The notes under the pieces were generated by a model. The model was not told the DNA's origin. It worked only from the letters and a program-made list of their open reading frames with translations, and made no database searches. This document shows, piece after piece, positions 1 to 5,692 of a stretch of 5,692 bases of DNA. The position numbers and the translations under genes were made by a program. This DNA comes from Caulobacteraceae bacterium (GTDB lineage Bacteria > Pseudomonadota > Alphaproteobacteria > Caulobacterales > Caulobacteraceae): positions 1 through 5,692 of the forward strand of contig PMOM01000203.1 in the NCBI GenBank assembly GCA_003161535.1. The letters run 5' to 3'. Within the stretch, counting starts at the first letter, position 1. Each line of letters opens with the position of its first letter.

Positions 1-981
1 CCGGGCCTCAAGGTCGGTCAGGCTCAGGACGCGGGCGCCCGCACCGGGGTCACCGTGCTGCTCCCCGACGCCGCGGCGGTGTGCGCCGTGGACGCCCGCG
101 GCGGGGCGCCTGGAACGCGCGAGACCGACGCCCTGGCGGCCGACACCCTGGTCGAGACGGCGGACGCCGTGGTTCTCGCCGGGGGCTCGGTCTATGGCCT
201 GGCCGCCGCCGACGGAGTCGCCGCGTGGCTGGGCGCGCGGGGCAGGGGCTTCGCCATAACCCCGACGCTGGGCGTGCCGCGCTCGCCGGTGGTGCCGGCC
301 TCCATTCTCTACGATCTGGCCAACGGCGGGGACAAGGCCTGGGGCCTCATGCCGCCTTACCGGGATCTGGGCATCGCGGCGGTGGAAGCGGCGGCGTCGC
401 GCTTCGCCCTGGGAACGGCGGGCGCGGGGACGGGCGCGCGGGCCGGTCAGCTCAAGGGCGGCGTCGGCTCGGCCTCGGTGGTCACCGCCGATGGGTTCAC
501 CGTGGGCGCGCTGGCGGCGGTCAACAGCTTCGGCTCGGCGGTGGCGCCGGGCGGCCTGGCGCTATGGGCCGCGCCCTATGAAATCGGCGACGAGTTCGGC
601 GGCGTGGCGCTGGGGGAGATGCGCGCCGCGCCCGACGACTGGGGTCCCGCCAAGCGCGATCCGAAGGTCGGCGCCAACACCACCATCGCCTGCGTCGCCA
701 CCGACGCCATCCTCACCCCGGCCCAGGCGCGGCGGGTGGCGATCATGGCCCAGGACGGCCTGGCCCGCGCCATCCGCCCGGCCCACGCGCCCTTCGACGG
801 CGACGTGGTTTTCGCGCTGTCGACGGGGCGGCGCCCCTTGTCCGACCCGGTGGATTTCACCCTCACCCGTCTGGGGGCCCTGGCCGCCGATTGCCTGGCC
901 AGAGCCATCGCGCGCGGCGTCTACGAGGCCACCGCCTGGCCCGGAAGTGATGTCCGCTGCTGGCGGGACGAGGCGGGCTGA
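1..981 (+). CDS. P1 (S58) family peptidase, DmpA/ThnT-like, 5'-truncated by window edge
   Basis: The frame is open from base 1 to the TGA at 979-981 (326 residues visible). The GTG at 55 is not the likely start, because codons 1-18 already read as family sequence (GLKVGQAQDAGARTGVTV). Conserved blocks follow in order: RGGAPGTRETD, VLAGGSVYGLAAADGV, a Gly-rich GAGTGARAGQLKGGVGSAS segment, AVNSFGS, and GANTTIACVATDA. Known of the family: these enzymes are N-terminal-nucleophile hydrolases (beta-aminopeptidase, D-Ala-esterase/amidase, pantetheine hydrolase) that cut themselves into two subunits, and the new N-terminal Ser/Thr becomes the nucleophile. By that logic I infer cleavage between Asn226 and Thr227 (window numbering, bases 676-681), as in ThnT. 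No signal peptide can be judged because the N-terminus is missing. The natural substrate is unknown. It ends 132 bp before imuA and is separated from it by a promoter, so it is probably not part of the SOS operon. Confidence 0.9.
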   Translation, partial: PGLKVGQAQDAGARTGVTVLLPDAAAVCAVDARGGAPGTRETDALAADTLVETADAVVLAGGSVYGLAAADGVAAWLGARGRGFAITPTLGVPRSPVVPASILYDLANGGDKAWGLMPPYRDLGIAAVEAAASRFALGTAGAGTGARAGQLKGGVGSASVVTADGFTVGALAAVNSFGSAVAPGGLALWAAPYEIGDEFGGVALGEMRAAPDDWGPAKRDPKVGANTTIACVATDAILTPAQARRVAIMAQDGLARAIRPAHAPFDGDVVFALSTGRRPLSDPVDFTLTRLGALAADCLARAIARGVYEATAWPGSDVRCWRDEAG

Positions 982-1016
982 ACCGCCGCCCGGCGATAGT
1001 CGTTTCTCACCCGGTT

Positions 1017-1036
1017 CGAGTCCGCCAATAGACTCG
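1017..1036. repeat. Inverted repeat CGAGTC-N8-GACTCG
   Basis: CGAGTC at 1017-1022 and GACTCG at 1031-1036 are exact reverse complements around an 8-base loop. No T-run follows, so it is not a convincing terminator. It lies upstream of the predicted -35 and is built from two of the GANTC sites; it may be an operator-like element or simply a by-product of the GANTC cluster. Confidence 0.5.
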
Positions 1037-1058
1037 GAAGAGTCCAAATGACCTCAGC

Positions 1059-1086
1059 TTGACTCTATGGGAGTCCGGATTAGAAC
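1059..1086 (+). promoter_or_regulatory. Predicted sigma70-type promoter of imuA-imuB-dnaE2
   Basis: TTGACT at 1059-1064 matches the -35 consensus at 5 of 6 positions. After a 16-bp spacer, TAGAAC at 1081-1086 matches TATAAT at 4 of 6. Transcription would begin near 1092-1094, giving a leader of about 20 nt before the ATG at 1114. The -10 shares its GAAC with the left half of the LexA box, so bound LexA would block RNA polymerase. The -35 contains a GACTC (GANTC) site. The prediction is by eye; alphaproteobacterial promoters vary, so element positions could shift. Confidence 0.6.
1061..1075. repeat. Inverted repeat GACTC-N5-GAGTC across the -35/spacer
   Basis: GACTC at 1061-1065 and GAGTC at 1071-1075 form a 5-bp inverted repeat with centres 10 bp apart, about one helical turn. 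The left arm overlaps the predicted -35 (TTGACT, 1059-1064) and the right arm lies in the spacer, so anything binding here would touch the promoter core. It could be a dyad operator or two adjacent methylation sites. Confidence 0.45.
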
Positions 1087-1097
1087 AAAAAGAGAAC
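1083..1097 (+). promoter_or_regulatory. LexA operator (SOS box), alphaproteobacterial type
   Basis: GAAC at 1083-1086, seven bases (AAAAAGA), then GAAC at 1094-1097. On the minus strand this reads GTTC-TCTTTTT-GTTC, a perfect match to the direct-repeat GTTC-N7-GTTC box that LexA binds in Caulobacter and other alphaproteobacteria. It ends 16 bp before the imuA start and covers the predicted -10 and start site, the right place for repression. It predicts that the operon is off until RecA-stimulated LexA self-cleavage after DNA damage. Confidence 0.9.
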
Positions 1098-1101
1098 AAA
1101 T

Positions 1102-1105
1102 GGAG
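1102..1105 (+). promoter_or_regulatory. Ribosome binding site of imuA
   Basis: GGAG lies 8 nt before the ATG at 1114, which supports that start. Its last bases overlap the sixth GANTC site (1103-1107), so that one site may be explained by the Shine-Dalgarno sequence alone. Confidence 0.7.
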
Positions 1106-1113
1106 TCCATCAA

Positions 1114-1869
1114 ATGTCTCGCGAGGCGCGCCTTTTGGCGGTGCGGGCGAAGGTCGCCGCCGTGGCCGGCGGCCCGCTTGGCGCCGGCGTCCTTGCCTTT
1201 GGCGATGCGCGGATAGACCGGTGTCTTCCGGGCGGCGGCCTGCCATTGGGTCGCTGGCACGAGGCGGCGGGGGAGGGGCTGGATATCGAGACGGCGGCGG
1301 CGGCCAGCGCCTTCGTCGCCGCCCTGGCCGGCCCCCTAGCTCGCCGCGGCGCCGTGGTTTGGGTGATGCGCCGCGATGATCTTTATGCGCCGGGGCTCGC
1401 GGACTTGAGCTTCCCGGCCGAACGCCTGATCCAGGTACATGTTCGCGATGAGGCCCAGGCTCTGGCCGCCGTGGAAGACGCCCTGGGAACCGCCGGCGTC
1501 GCAGCCGCCATCGGCGAGGCGCAAGACATCGATCTGACCGGCGGACGCCGTCTCCAGCTGGCCTGTGAACGCTATGGCGCCACCGGCTTTGTCATTCGCC
1601 GCCGCCCTTTCGGCGGACAGGCGAAGCGAGCGGCCTCTGGCTCCGCGGCGGCCACCCGCTGGATGATCGCGCCCGCGTCCAGCGAACCGGGACAAGGCGA
1701 ACCGGGCCTGGGGCTTCCGCGCTGGCGCGTGGACTTGCAGCGCTGCCGGGGCGGGTGGCCAGGGCGCTGGATCGTGGAGAAGAATGATGGACCGTATCCT
1801 TTACGTGTGGTCGCCGACCTGGGCGATCGCCAACTGGAAACGCCGCAATCCCTCCGCCTGGCGGGATGA
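1114..1869 (+). CDS. imuA: ImuA, RecA-like accessory protein of the SOS mutasome
   Basis: This 251-residue protein is the first gene of the SOS mutasome operon. ImuA proteins are distant RecA-fold relatives that assist ImuB and DnaE2 in damage-induced mutagenesis; their exact biochemical role is less clear than that of the partners. Visible family features are LPGGGLPLGRWHEAAGEG (residues 39-55), the strand GAVVWVM (79-85), RRLQLACERYGATGFVIRR (about 145-163), TRWMIAPASSEP (181-192) and LPRWRVDLQRCRGG (201-214). The Walker A lysine/threonine of RecA is not seen where the P-loop should be, so ATPase activity is doubtful. The ATG at 1114 is chosen because GGAG lies 8 nt upstream and a LexA box and promoter precede it. 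The last 28 codons overlap imuB in another frame. The identification rests on both sequence and gene order. Confidence 0.9.
   Translation: MSREARLLAVRAKVAAVAGGPLGAGVLAFGDARIDRCLPGGGLPLGRWHEAAGEGLDIETAAAASAFVAALAGPLARRGAVVWVMRRDDLYAPGLADLSFPAERLIQVHVRDEAQALAAVEDALGTAGVAAAIGEAQDIDLTGGRRLQLACERYGATGFVIRRRPFGGQAKRAASGSAAATRWMIAPASSEPGQGEPGLGLPRWRVDLQRCRGGWPGRWIVEKNDGPYPLRVVADLGDRQLETPQSLRLAG
1776..1780 (+). promoter_or_regulatory. Ribosome binding site of imuB, inside imuA
   Basis: GGAGA lies within the imuA coding region, 3 nt before the first ATG (1784) and 6 nt before the second (1787). The spacing slightly favours 1787 as the true initiator, which would remove one Met from the protein. Either start leaves imuB overlapping imuA by 83-86 nt. 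Confidence 0.6.
1784..1869 (+). other. imuA/imuB coding overlap in two frames
   Basis: These 86 bases encode both the ImuA C-terminus ([18 protein letters not shown] and onward) and the ImuB N-terminus ([15 protein letters not shown]). The ImuB side is a recognisable family start, so the overlap cannot be removed by moving its start much further downstream. It implies coupled translation of the two proteins. Confidence 0.8.
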
Positions 1870-3307
1870 CGCCTTTGCCCTGGTCGCCGCCGAGCGTGGC
1901 GTACGCCGGCTGGCGGCGGTGGACGCTCGGGCGACCGCGCTTGGCCTGTTCCGCGGCCAAAAAGCCGCCGACGCCGCCGCCCTGGCGCCGGGTCTGGTCA
2001 CCGCCGAGGCGGAGCCGGAGGCCGATCTCGCCGCGCTGAAGCTCTTAAGCGACTGGTGCGCCAGGTTTTCTCCCGCTGTGGCCATGGACCCGCCGGATGG
2101 GCTGTTCCTGGACATCACTGGCGTCGCCCATCTGTGGGGCGGCGAAAGAAACATGGCGGAAGATTTGCTCGCCCGCCTGGCGGCCGGCGGCATCCCGATG
2201 CGCGCCGCGGTGGCCAGCTCGCCCGGCGCTGCCTGGGCGCTCGCGCGCTTTGGGACCGGCCAGATGATCATTCCGCCCGGCGAGGAAGCGGCGAGCCTCG
2301 CCCCCCTGCCGGTTGACGCCCTAAGGCTGGCGACACAGACCGCCGCCCAGATCGCCCGGCTTGGCCTCGCCACCATCGGACATCTGGCGCAACTGCCCCG
2401 CGCGTCGATCACCCGGCGCTTCGGAGAGGACGTCGTTGGGCGCCTGGATCAGGCCCTGGGCCGGGCGCCAGAGGCTCTGGTCTTTCGCCGCCCGCCCACG
2501 CCGTGGTTCGCCCGTCTGGCCTTCGCCGAGCCGATCAGTTCAGCCGAGGATCTCGCCCGCGTGACGGTGGATATCGCCGCCCTCATGGGCGCGCGCCTGG
2601 AGGCGCAAGGCCGAGGGGCCCGGCGCTTCGAGCTTTGCTTTCACCGTCTTGACGGCCAGGTCCAGCGCCTGGCCATCGGTCTGGCGCTGCCCGGTCGCGA
2701 TCCCCAGTCGATTGCACGCCTGTTCATTCCCCAACTGGAAAGGGTGGATCCGGGCTTCGGGATCGAGGTCGTCACGCTCACGGCGCAAGGCGTGGAGCGG
2801 CTCTCTCGGCGTCAACGGCGTCTGGATGAAGTCCGCGAAGCCGCGCCGGAGGAGGGTGTCGCCCCCCTGGTTGACCGCCTGACCAATCGCCTGGGCGAGG
2901 CGGCTGTCTGGCGCGCCGAAGCGTGGCCCAGCCATGTTCCCGAACGGGCGGTGGCCCGTCGCCCGCCGCTGTCGCCATTGGCCGGCGTCGGCTGGAATCC
3001 CGAGCGTCCTCGCCCCCTGCGCCTGTTCCGTCGTCCCGAAGCCATCGAGGTGGTCGCCCCCGTGCCCGATGATCCGCCGATCTTCTTTCGCTGGCGTGGC
3101 GCGGCCCACCGCGTACGCTTCGCCGAGGGACCCGAACGTCTGGCCCAGGAATGGTGGCGCCGCCCTTTCGAGGACGCCGATCCCGCCAGGGTGCGCGATT
3201 ACTACCGGGTCGAGGATGAAGCCGGGATGCGCTTCTGGCTCTTCCGCGTCGGCCTCTACACCGCCGAAACCTCCGCCAAATGGTGGCTGCATGGCCTGTT
3301 TGGATGA
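1784..3307 (+). CDS. imuB: ImuB, catalytically degenerate Y-family polymerase homologue
   Basis: The protein has 507 residues. ImuB resembles Y-family translesion polymerases but acts as an adaptor joining DnaE2 to the beta clamp rather than as a polymerase. The N-terminal palm strand [10 protein letters not shown] has Trp9 where Y-family enzymes carry the first metal-binding Asp. The second carboxylate motif reads [10 protein letters not shown] (104-113), with Asp105 kept but the following Glu replaced by Gly106. A helix-hairpin-helix-like thumb ([22 protein letters not shown]) spans about 190-211, followed by a little-finger-like region to about 345. RPLRLF at 410-415 fits a loose clamp-binding motif, and a C-terminal tail ending KWWLHGLFG is typical of the family. 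The start is 1784 or 1787 (see ribosome binding site). It overlaps imuA by 86 nt and dnaE2 by 4 nt. Confidence 0.93.
   Translation: MMDRILYVWSPTWAIANWKRRNPSAWRDDAFALVAAERGVRRLAAVDARATALGLFRGQKAADAAALAPGLVTAEAEPEADLAALKLLSDWCARFSPAVAMDPPDGLFLDITGVAHLWGGERNMAEDLLARLAAGGIPMRAAVASSPGAAWALARFGTGQMIIPPGEEAASLAPLPVDALRLATQTAAQIARLGLATIGHLAQLPRASITRRFGEDVVGRLDQALGRAPEALVFRRPPTPWFARLAFAEPISSAEDLARVTVDIAALMGARLEAQGRGARRFELCFHRLDGQVQRLAIGLALPGRDPQSIARLFIPQLERVDPGFGIEVVTLTAQGVERLSRRQRRLDEVREAAPEEGVAPLVDRLTNRLGEAAVWRAEAWPSHVPERAVARRPPLSPLAGVGWNPERPRPLRLFRRPEAIEVVAPVPDDPPIFFRWRGAAHRVRFAEGPERLAQEWWRRPFEDADPARVRDYYRVEDEAGMRFWLFRVGLYTAETSAKWWLHGLFG
3304..3307 (+). other. ATGA stop/start overlap joining imuB and dnaE2
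   Basis: The imuB stop TGA (3305-3307) shares bases with the dnaE2 ATG (3304-3306). No good Shine-Dalgarno sequence is visible in the dozen bases before it, so dnaE2 translation probably depends on ribosomes finishing imuB, keeping adaptor and polymerase production linked. Confidence 0.85.
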
Positions 3308-5692
3308 CCTACGCCGAACTGCAGACCACCACCAATTACAGCTTTCTGCGCGGGGCGTCGCATCCGGCCGAGCTGGTTTTGGGAGCCAAGACGCTGGGCC
3401 TGGCGGCCATCGGCGTCGCTGACCGCAACACCCTGGCCGGGGTGGTGCGCGCCTGGTCGCAGGGAAAAGCGATCAGCCAGCGGGTGGTTTGCGGTTGTCG
3501 TCTCGACTTCGCCGACGAGACCCCCAGCGTGCTTTGCTATCCCACCGACCGGGAGGCGTGGGGACGTCTGACCCGCCTGCTCACCGTGGGCCAGCGGCGC
3601 GCCGAAAAGGGCCAATGCCACCTGACCGCCGCCGATCTTCTGACCCATGGGGACGGCCAGCTCATTTTGATCGTGCCGCCACCGCGGCTGGACGAGGTTT
3701 TCGAAGCGGCATTGAGGCGATTGGCGGGGGATTTCGCGGGCCGCGCGTGGCTGATCGCCTCGCGGCCCTACGGCGCGCGAGACCTGAAACGACTGGCCCG
3801 CCTGGACGCCATGGCCCGGGCGGCCGGCGCCCCGATGATCGCCAGCAATGACGTCCTCTATCATGGTCCGGAACGCCGGCCTTTGCAGGACGTGCTCACC
3901 TGCATTCGCGAGAAATGCTCCATTACCGAGGCCGGCCTGCGCCTTGAGGCCAATGCCGAGCGGCATCTCAAATCTCCCGCCGAGATGGCGCGCCTGTTTG
4001 CCAAATGGCCCGAAGCGATCGCTCAGACCGTCGAAGCGGCGGCGCGCATCGGCTTCGACCTTGGCCAACTGAAATATGAATACCCTGACGAGCCCGTGCC
4101 GCCGGGCAAGACCGCCATCGCTCACCTCGTCGATCTGGCCTGGGCCGGGGCGGATTGGCGTTATCCGGCAGGCGTGCCGGAAAAGGTGAAAGTCACCCTT
4201 CGGCACGAACTCGCCTTGATCGAAGAGCTTGAGTACCCGAACTATTTCCTCACCGTGCACGATATCGTCCGCTGGGCGCGCGACCAGGGCATCCTGTGCC
4301 AGGGGCGCGGTTCGGCGGCCAACTCGGTGGTCTGTTTCTGCCTTGGCGTCACGGCGGTCGATCCCACGCAACCAGACCACGATCTCCTCTTCGCCCGTTT
4401 CATCTCCAAGGAGCGCGACGAGCCCCCCGACATCGATGTCGATTTCGAACATGAGCGGCGGGAACTGGTCATGCAGTACGTCTACGGGCGCTATGGCCGC
4501 GAGCGAGCGGCGATCTGCGCCACCGTCATCCACTACCGCCCGCGCAGCGCCATCCGCGATGTGGGCAAGGCCTTGGGGCTGACCGAGGACGTCACCGCGG
4601 CCTTGGCCGGTACGGTGTGGGGCGGCTGGGGCGACGGCCTGCCCGCTGAACATATTCGCCAAGCCGGGCTGGATCCCGATAGCCCCGACATCCGTCGGGC
4701 GACGGCGCTGGCCACCGAGCTTCTGGGCTTTCCGCGCCACCTGTCGCAGCACGTCGGCGGCTTCGTGCTCACCCAGCGGCGGCTTGATGAGACCGTTCCC
4801 ATCGGCAACGCCGCCATGAAGGACCGCACCTTCATCGAGTGGGACAAGGACGATATCGACGCCCTGGGTCTGATGAAGGTCGACGTGCTGGCGCTGGGCA
4901 TGCTCACCGCCATCAAGAAAGCCATGGATGTTTTGGGGATCGCCGACATGGCCGATATCCCGAGGGAAGACGAGTGCGTCTACACCATGCTTTCAAGGGC
5001 CGATTCCGTGGGCGTGTTCCAGGTCGAGAGCCGCGCCCAGATGTCCATGCTGCCCAGGCTGAAGCCCAGCAAGTTCTACGATCTGGTCATCGAAGTGGCG
5101 ATCGTGCGTCCCGGTCCCATCCAGGGCGACATGGTGCACCCTTATCTGCGTCGGCGCGAAGGCAGTGAGGCGGTGAGCTTTCCCGCTCCCGCCCCGGAAC
5201 ATGGCCCCGCCGACGAACTGAAAAATGTGCTCGGCAAGACCCTGGGCGTACCGCTCTTCCAGGAACAGGCCATGCGGCTGGCCATCGAAGCGGCTAAGTT
5301 CACGCCCGAGGAGGCCAATGGTCTTCGCCGGGCCATGGCCACCTTCAGGCACTATGGCGACGTGGGCGTCTATGGCGCCAAGTTCGTGCAGGGCATGACC
5401 GCGCGCGGATATGATCCTCAGTTCGCCCAACGTTGCTTTCGCCAGATCGAGGGTTTCGGCTCCTATGGTTTTCCCGAGAGCCACGCGGTGAGCTTCGCCA
5501 AGCTGGTCTACGTTTCGGCGTGGATCAAATGTCACCATCCCGACGTGTTCTGCGCCGCCATGCTCAACAGCCAGCCGATGGGCTTCTACCAGCCCGCTCA
5601 ACTCATCCGCGACGCGCGCGAACATGGGGTCGTTGTGAGAGCGGCGGACATCCTGCTCAGCGACTGGGACTGCACGCTGGAGGCAGGGGAGG
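3304..5692 (+). CDS. dnaE2: DnaE2, error-prone DNA polymerase III alpha homologue, 3'-truncated by window edge
   Basis: I translated the frame from ATG 3304 to the window end and found no stop (796 complete codons). DnaE2 proteins are usually somewhat over 1000 residues, so roughly a quarter is missing, including the distal C-terminal domains. It is the damage-inducible C-family polymerase that performs mutagenic lesion bypass with ImuA and ImuB. The N-terminal PHP domain (about 1-270) begins [17 protein letters not shown]. The HxH metal pair of active PHP domains is replaced by Gln7 and Thr9, and the later TDH-like motif reads ADR (39-41), so PHP-linked proofreading is unlikely. The palm has GRGSAANS (334-341), PPDIDVDF with catalytic Asp376 and Asp378, and KVDVLAL with the third aspartate, Asp527. 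Fingers motifs [13 protein letters not shown] (602-614), VPLFQEQAM (649-657) and [11 protein letters not shown] (722-732) are characteristic of the DnaE2 class rather than replicative DnaE1. Confidence 0.95.
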   Translation, partial: MTYAELQTTTNYSFLRGASHPAELVLGAKTLGLAAIGVADRNTLAGVVRAWSQGKAISQRVVCGCRLDFADETPSVLCYPTDREAWGRLTRLLTVGQRRAEKGQCHLTAADLLTHGDGQLILIVPPPRLDEVFEAALRRLAGDFAGRAWLIASRPYGARDLKRLARLDAMARAAGAPMIASNDVLYHGPERRPLQDVLTCIREKCSITEAGLRLEANAERHLKSPAEMARLFAKWPEAIAQTVEAAARIGFDLGQLKYEYPDEPVPPGKTAIAHLVDLAWAGADWRYPAGVPEKVKVTLRHELALIEELEYPNYFLTVHDIVRWARDQGILCQGRGSAANSVVCFCLGVTAVDPTQPDHDLLFARFISKERDEPPDIDVDFEHERRELVMQYVYGRYGRERAAICATVIHYRPRSAIRDVGKALGLTEDVTAALAGTVWGGWGDGLPAEHIRQAGLDPDSPDIRRATALATELLGFPRHLSQHVGGFVLTQRRLDETVPIGNAAMKDRTFIEWDKDDIDALGLMKVDVLALGMLTAIKKAMDVLGIADMADIPREDECVYTMLSRADSVGVFQVESRAQMSMLPRLKPSKFYDLVIEVAIVRPGPIQGDMVHPYLRRREGSEAVSFPAPAPEHGPADELKNVLGKTLGVPLFQEQAMRLAIEAAKFTPEEANGLRRAMATFRHYGDVGVYGAKFVQGMTARGYDPQFAQRCFRQIEGFGSYGFPESHAVSFAKLVYVSAWIKCHHPDVFCAAMLNSQPMGFYQPAQLIRDAREHGVVVRAADILLSDWDCTLEAGE

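Larger units (their letters stand above)
1018..1107. repeat. Cluster of six GANTC (CcrM-type) sites in the promoter
   Basis: GAGTC or GACTC occurs at 1018-1022, 1031-1035, 1040-1044, 1061-1065, 1071-1075 and 1103-1107. By eye I find only about three other GANTC sites in the rest of the window (near 215, 2995 and 5002). GANTC is the target of CcrM, the cell-cycle adenine methyltransferase of alphaproteobacteria, and methylation of promoter GANTC sites can change transcription through GcrA. Four sites extend to GAGTCC on the + strand, so the cluster could instead be binding repeats for another protein. The site pattern is seen directly; the function is inferred. Confidence 0.7.
982..1113 (+). 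promoter_or_regulatory. Intergenic control region of the imuA-imuB-dnaE2 operon
   Basis: This is the only non-coding gap in the window and is visibly richer in A/T than the flanking genes, especially at 1079-1101. It carries the promoter, the LexA box, the imuA ribosome binding site and a cluster of six GANTC sites, each listed separately. I see no strong hairpin followed by a T-tract, so no Rho-independent terminator for the upstream peptidase gene can be called. Confidence 0.85.

Noticed and set aside
55..57. GTG as the start of the peptidase gene
   Set aside because: The frame is open upstream to base 1 and already encodes conserved family sequence there, so the real start is outside the window.
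1017..1036. Hairpin CGAGTC/GACTCG as a terminator for the peptidase gene
   Set aside because: The stem is only 6 bp with an 8-base loop and no T-tract follows.
1059..1379. Plus-strand open frame of 106 codons overlapping the promoter and imuA
   Set aside because: It begins upstream of the predicted transcription start, runs out of frame through imuA and gives a low-complexity Arg/Gly-rich product.
2540..3292. Minus-strand open frame (250 codons) opposite imuB
   Set aside because: It mirrors the ImuB coding sequence; no ribosome binding site or recognisable domain supports it.
3256..4752. Long minus-strand open frame (498 codons) opposite dnaE2
   Set aside because: It lies opposite well-conserved DnaE2 sequence, its translation matches no family I recognise, and long antisense frames are common in high-GC DNA.
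4993..5625. Minus-strand open frame (210 codons) opposite the DnaE2 fingers region
   Set aside because: Same reasoning: it is the complement of conserved DnaE2 motifs and has no family features of its own.
1..5692. CRISPR arrays, tRNA or rRNA genes, insertion sequences, attachment sites
   Set aside because: No repeat-spacer pattern, transposase, terminal repeats or structural RNA was seen; the window is nearly all coding.

Overview
The window is high-GC, densely coding DNA, and every gene that can be supported reads on the + strand. It looks alphaproteobacterial, most plausibly Caulobacterales or a relative. Three things point there: the gene order imuA-imuB-dnaE2, an operator of the direct-repeat form GTTC-N7-GTTC (the alphaproteobacterial LexA box) in front of it, and a cluster of GANTC sites (the CcrM methyltransferase target) in the same promoter. 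The genus is inference.

Layout: (1) 1-981 is the 3' part of a P1/S58-family (DmpA/ThnT-like) self-processing peptidase whose true start lies before the window. (2) 982-1113 is a 132-bp intergenic regulatory region. It holds six GANTC sites, a sigma70-like promoter and a perfect LexA box overlapping the predicted -10. (3) 1114-1869 is imuA (RecA-like accessory factor). (4) 1784-3307 is imuB (catalytically degenerate Y-family polymerase homologue with a clamp-binding-like motif), which overlaps imuA by 86 nt. (5) 3304 to the window end is dnaE2 (error-prone DNA polymerase III alpha homologue). It starts on an ATGA overlap with imuB, is open through the end of the window and is cut off by it; about 796 codons are visible.

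How the genes work together: the last three form one SOS-inducible mutasome operon. DNA damage would lead to LexA self-cleavage and release of the operator, with translation of the three genes coupled by overlaps. From work on this family, DnaE2 performs the translesion synthesis, ImuB links it to the beta sliding clamp, and ImuA is an accessory partner. The residues seen here fit: DnaE2 keeps all three catalytic aspartates but has lost PHP metal ligands, and ImuB has lost polymerase carboxylates but keeps a clamp motif. The peptidase is probably an unrelated neighbour.

The gene content belongs to a described system. The least expected signal is the promoter: six GANTC sites in 90 bp, one inside the -35 element and one on the ribosome binding site, five of them at near-integral helical spacing, beside the LexA operator. 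This raises a testable possibility that the mutasome is linked to cell-cycle DNA methylation.
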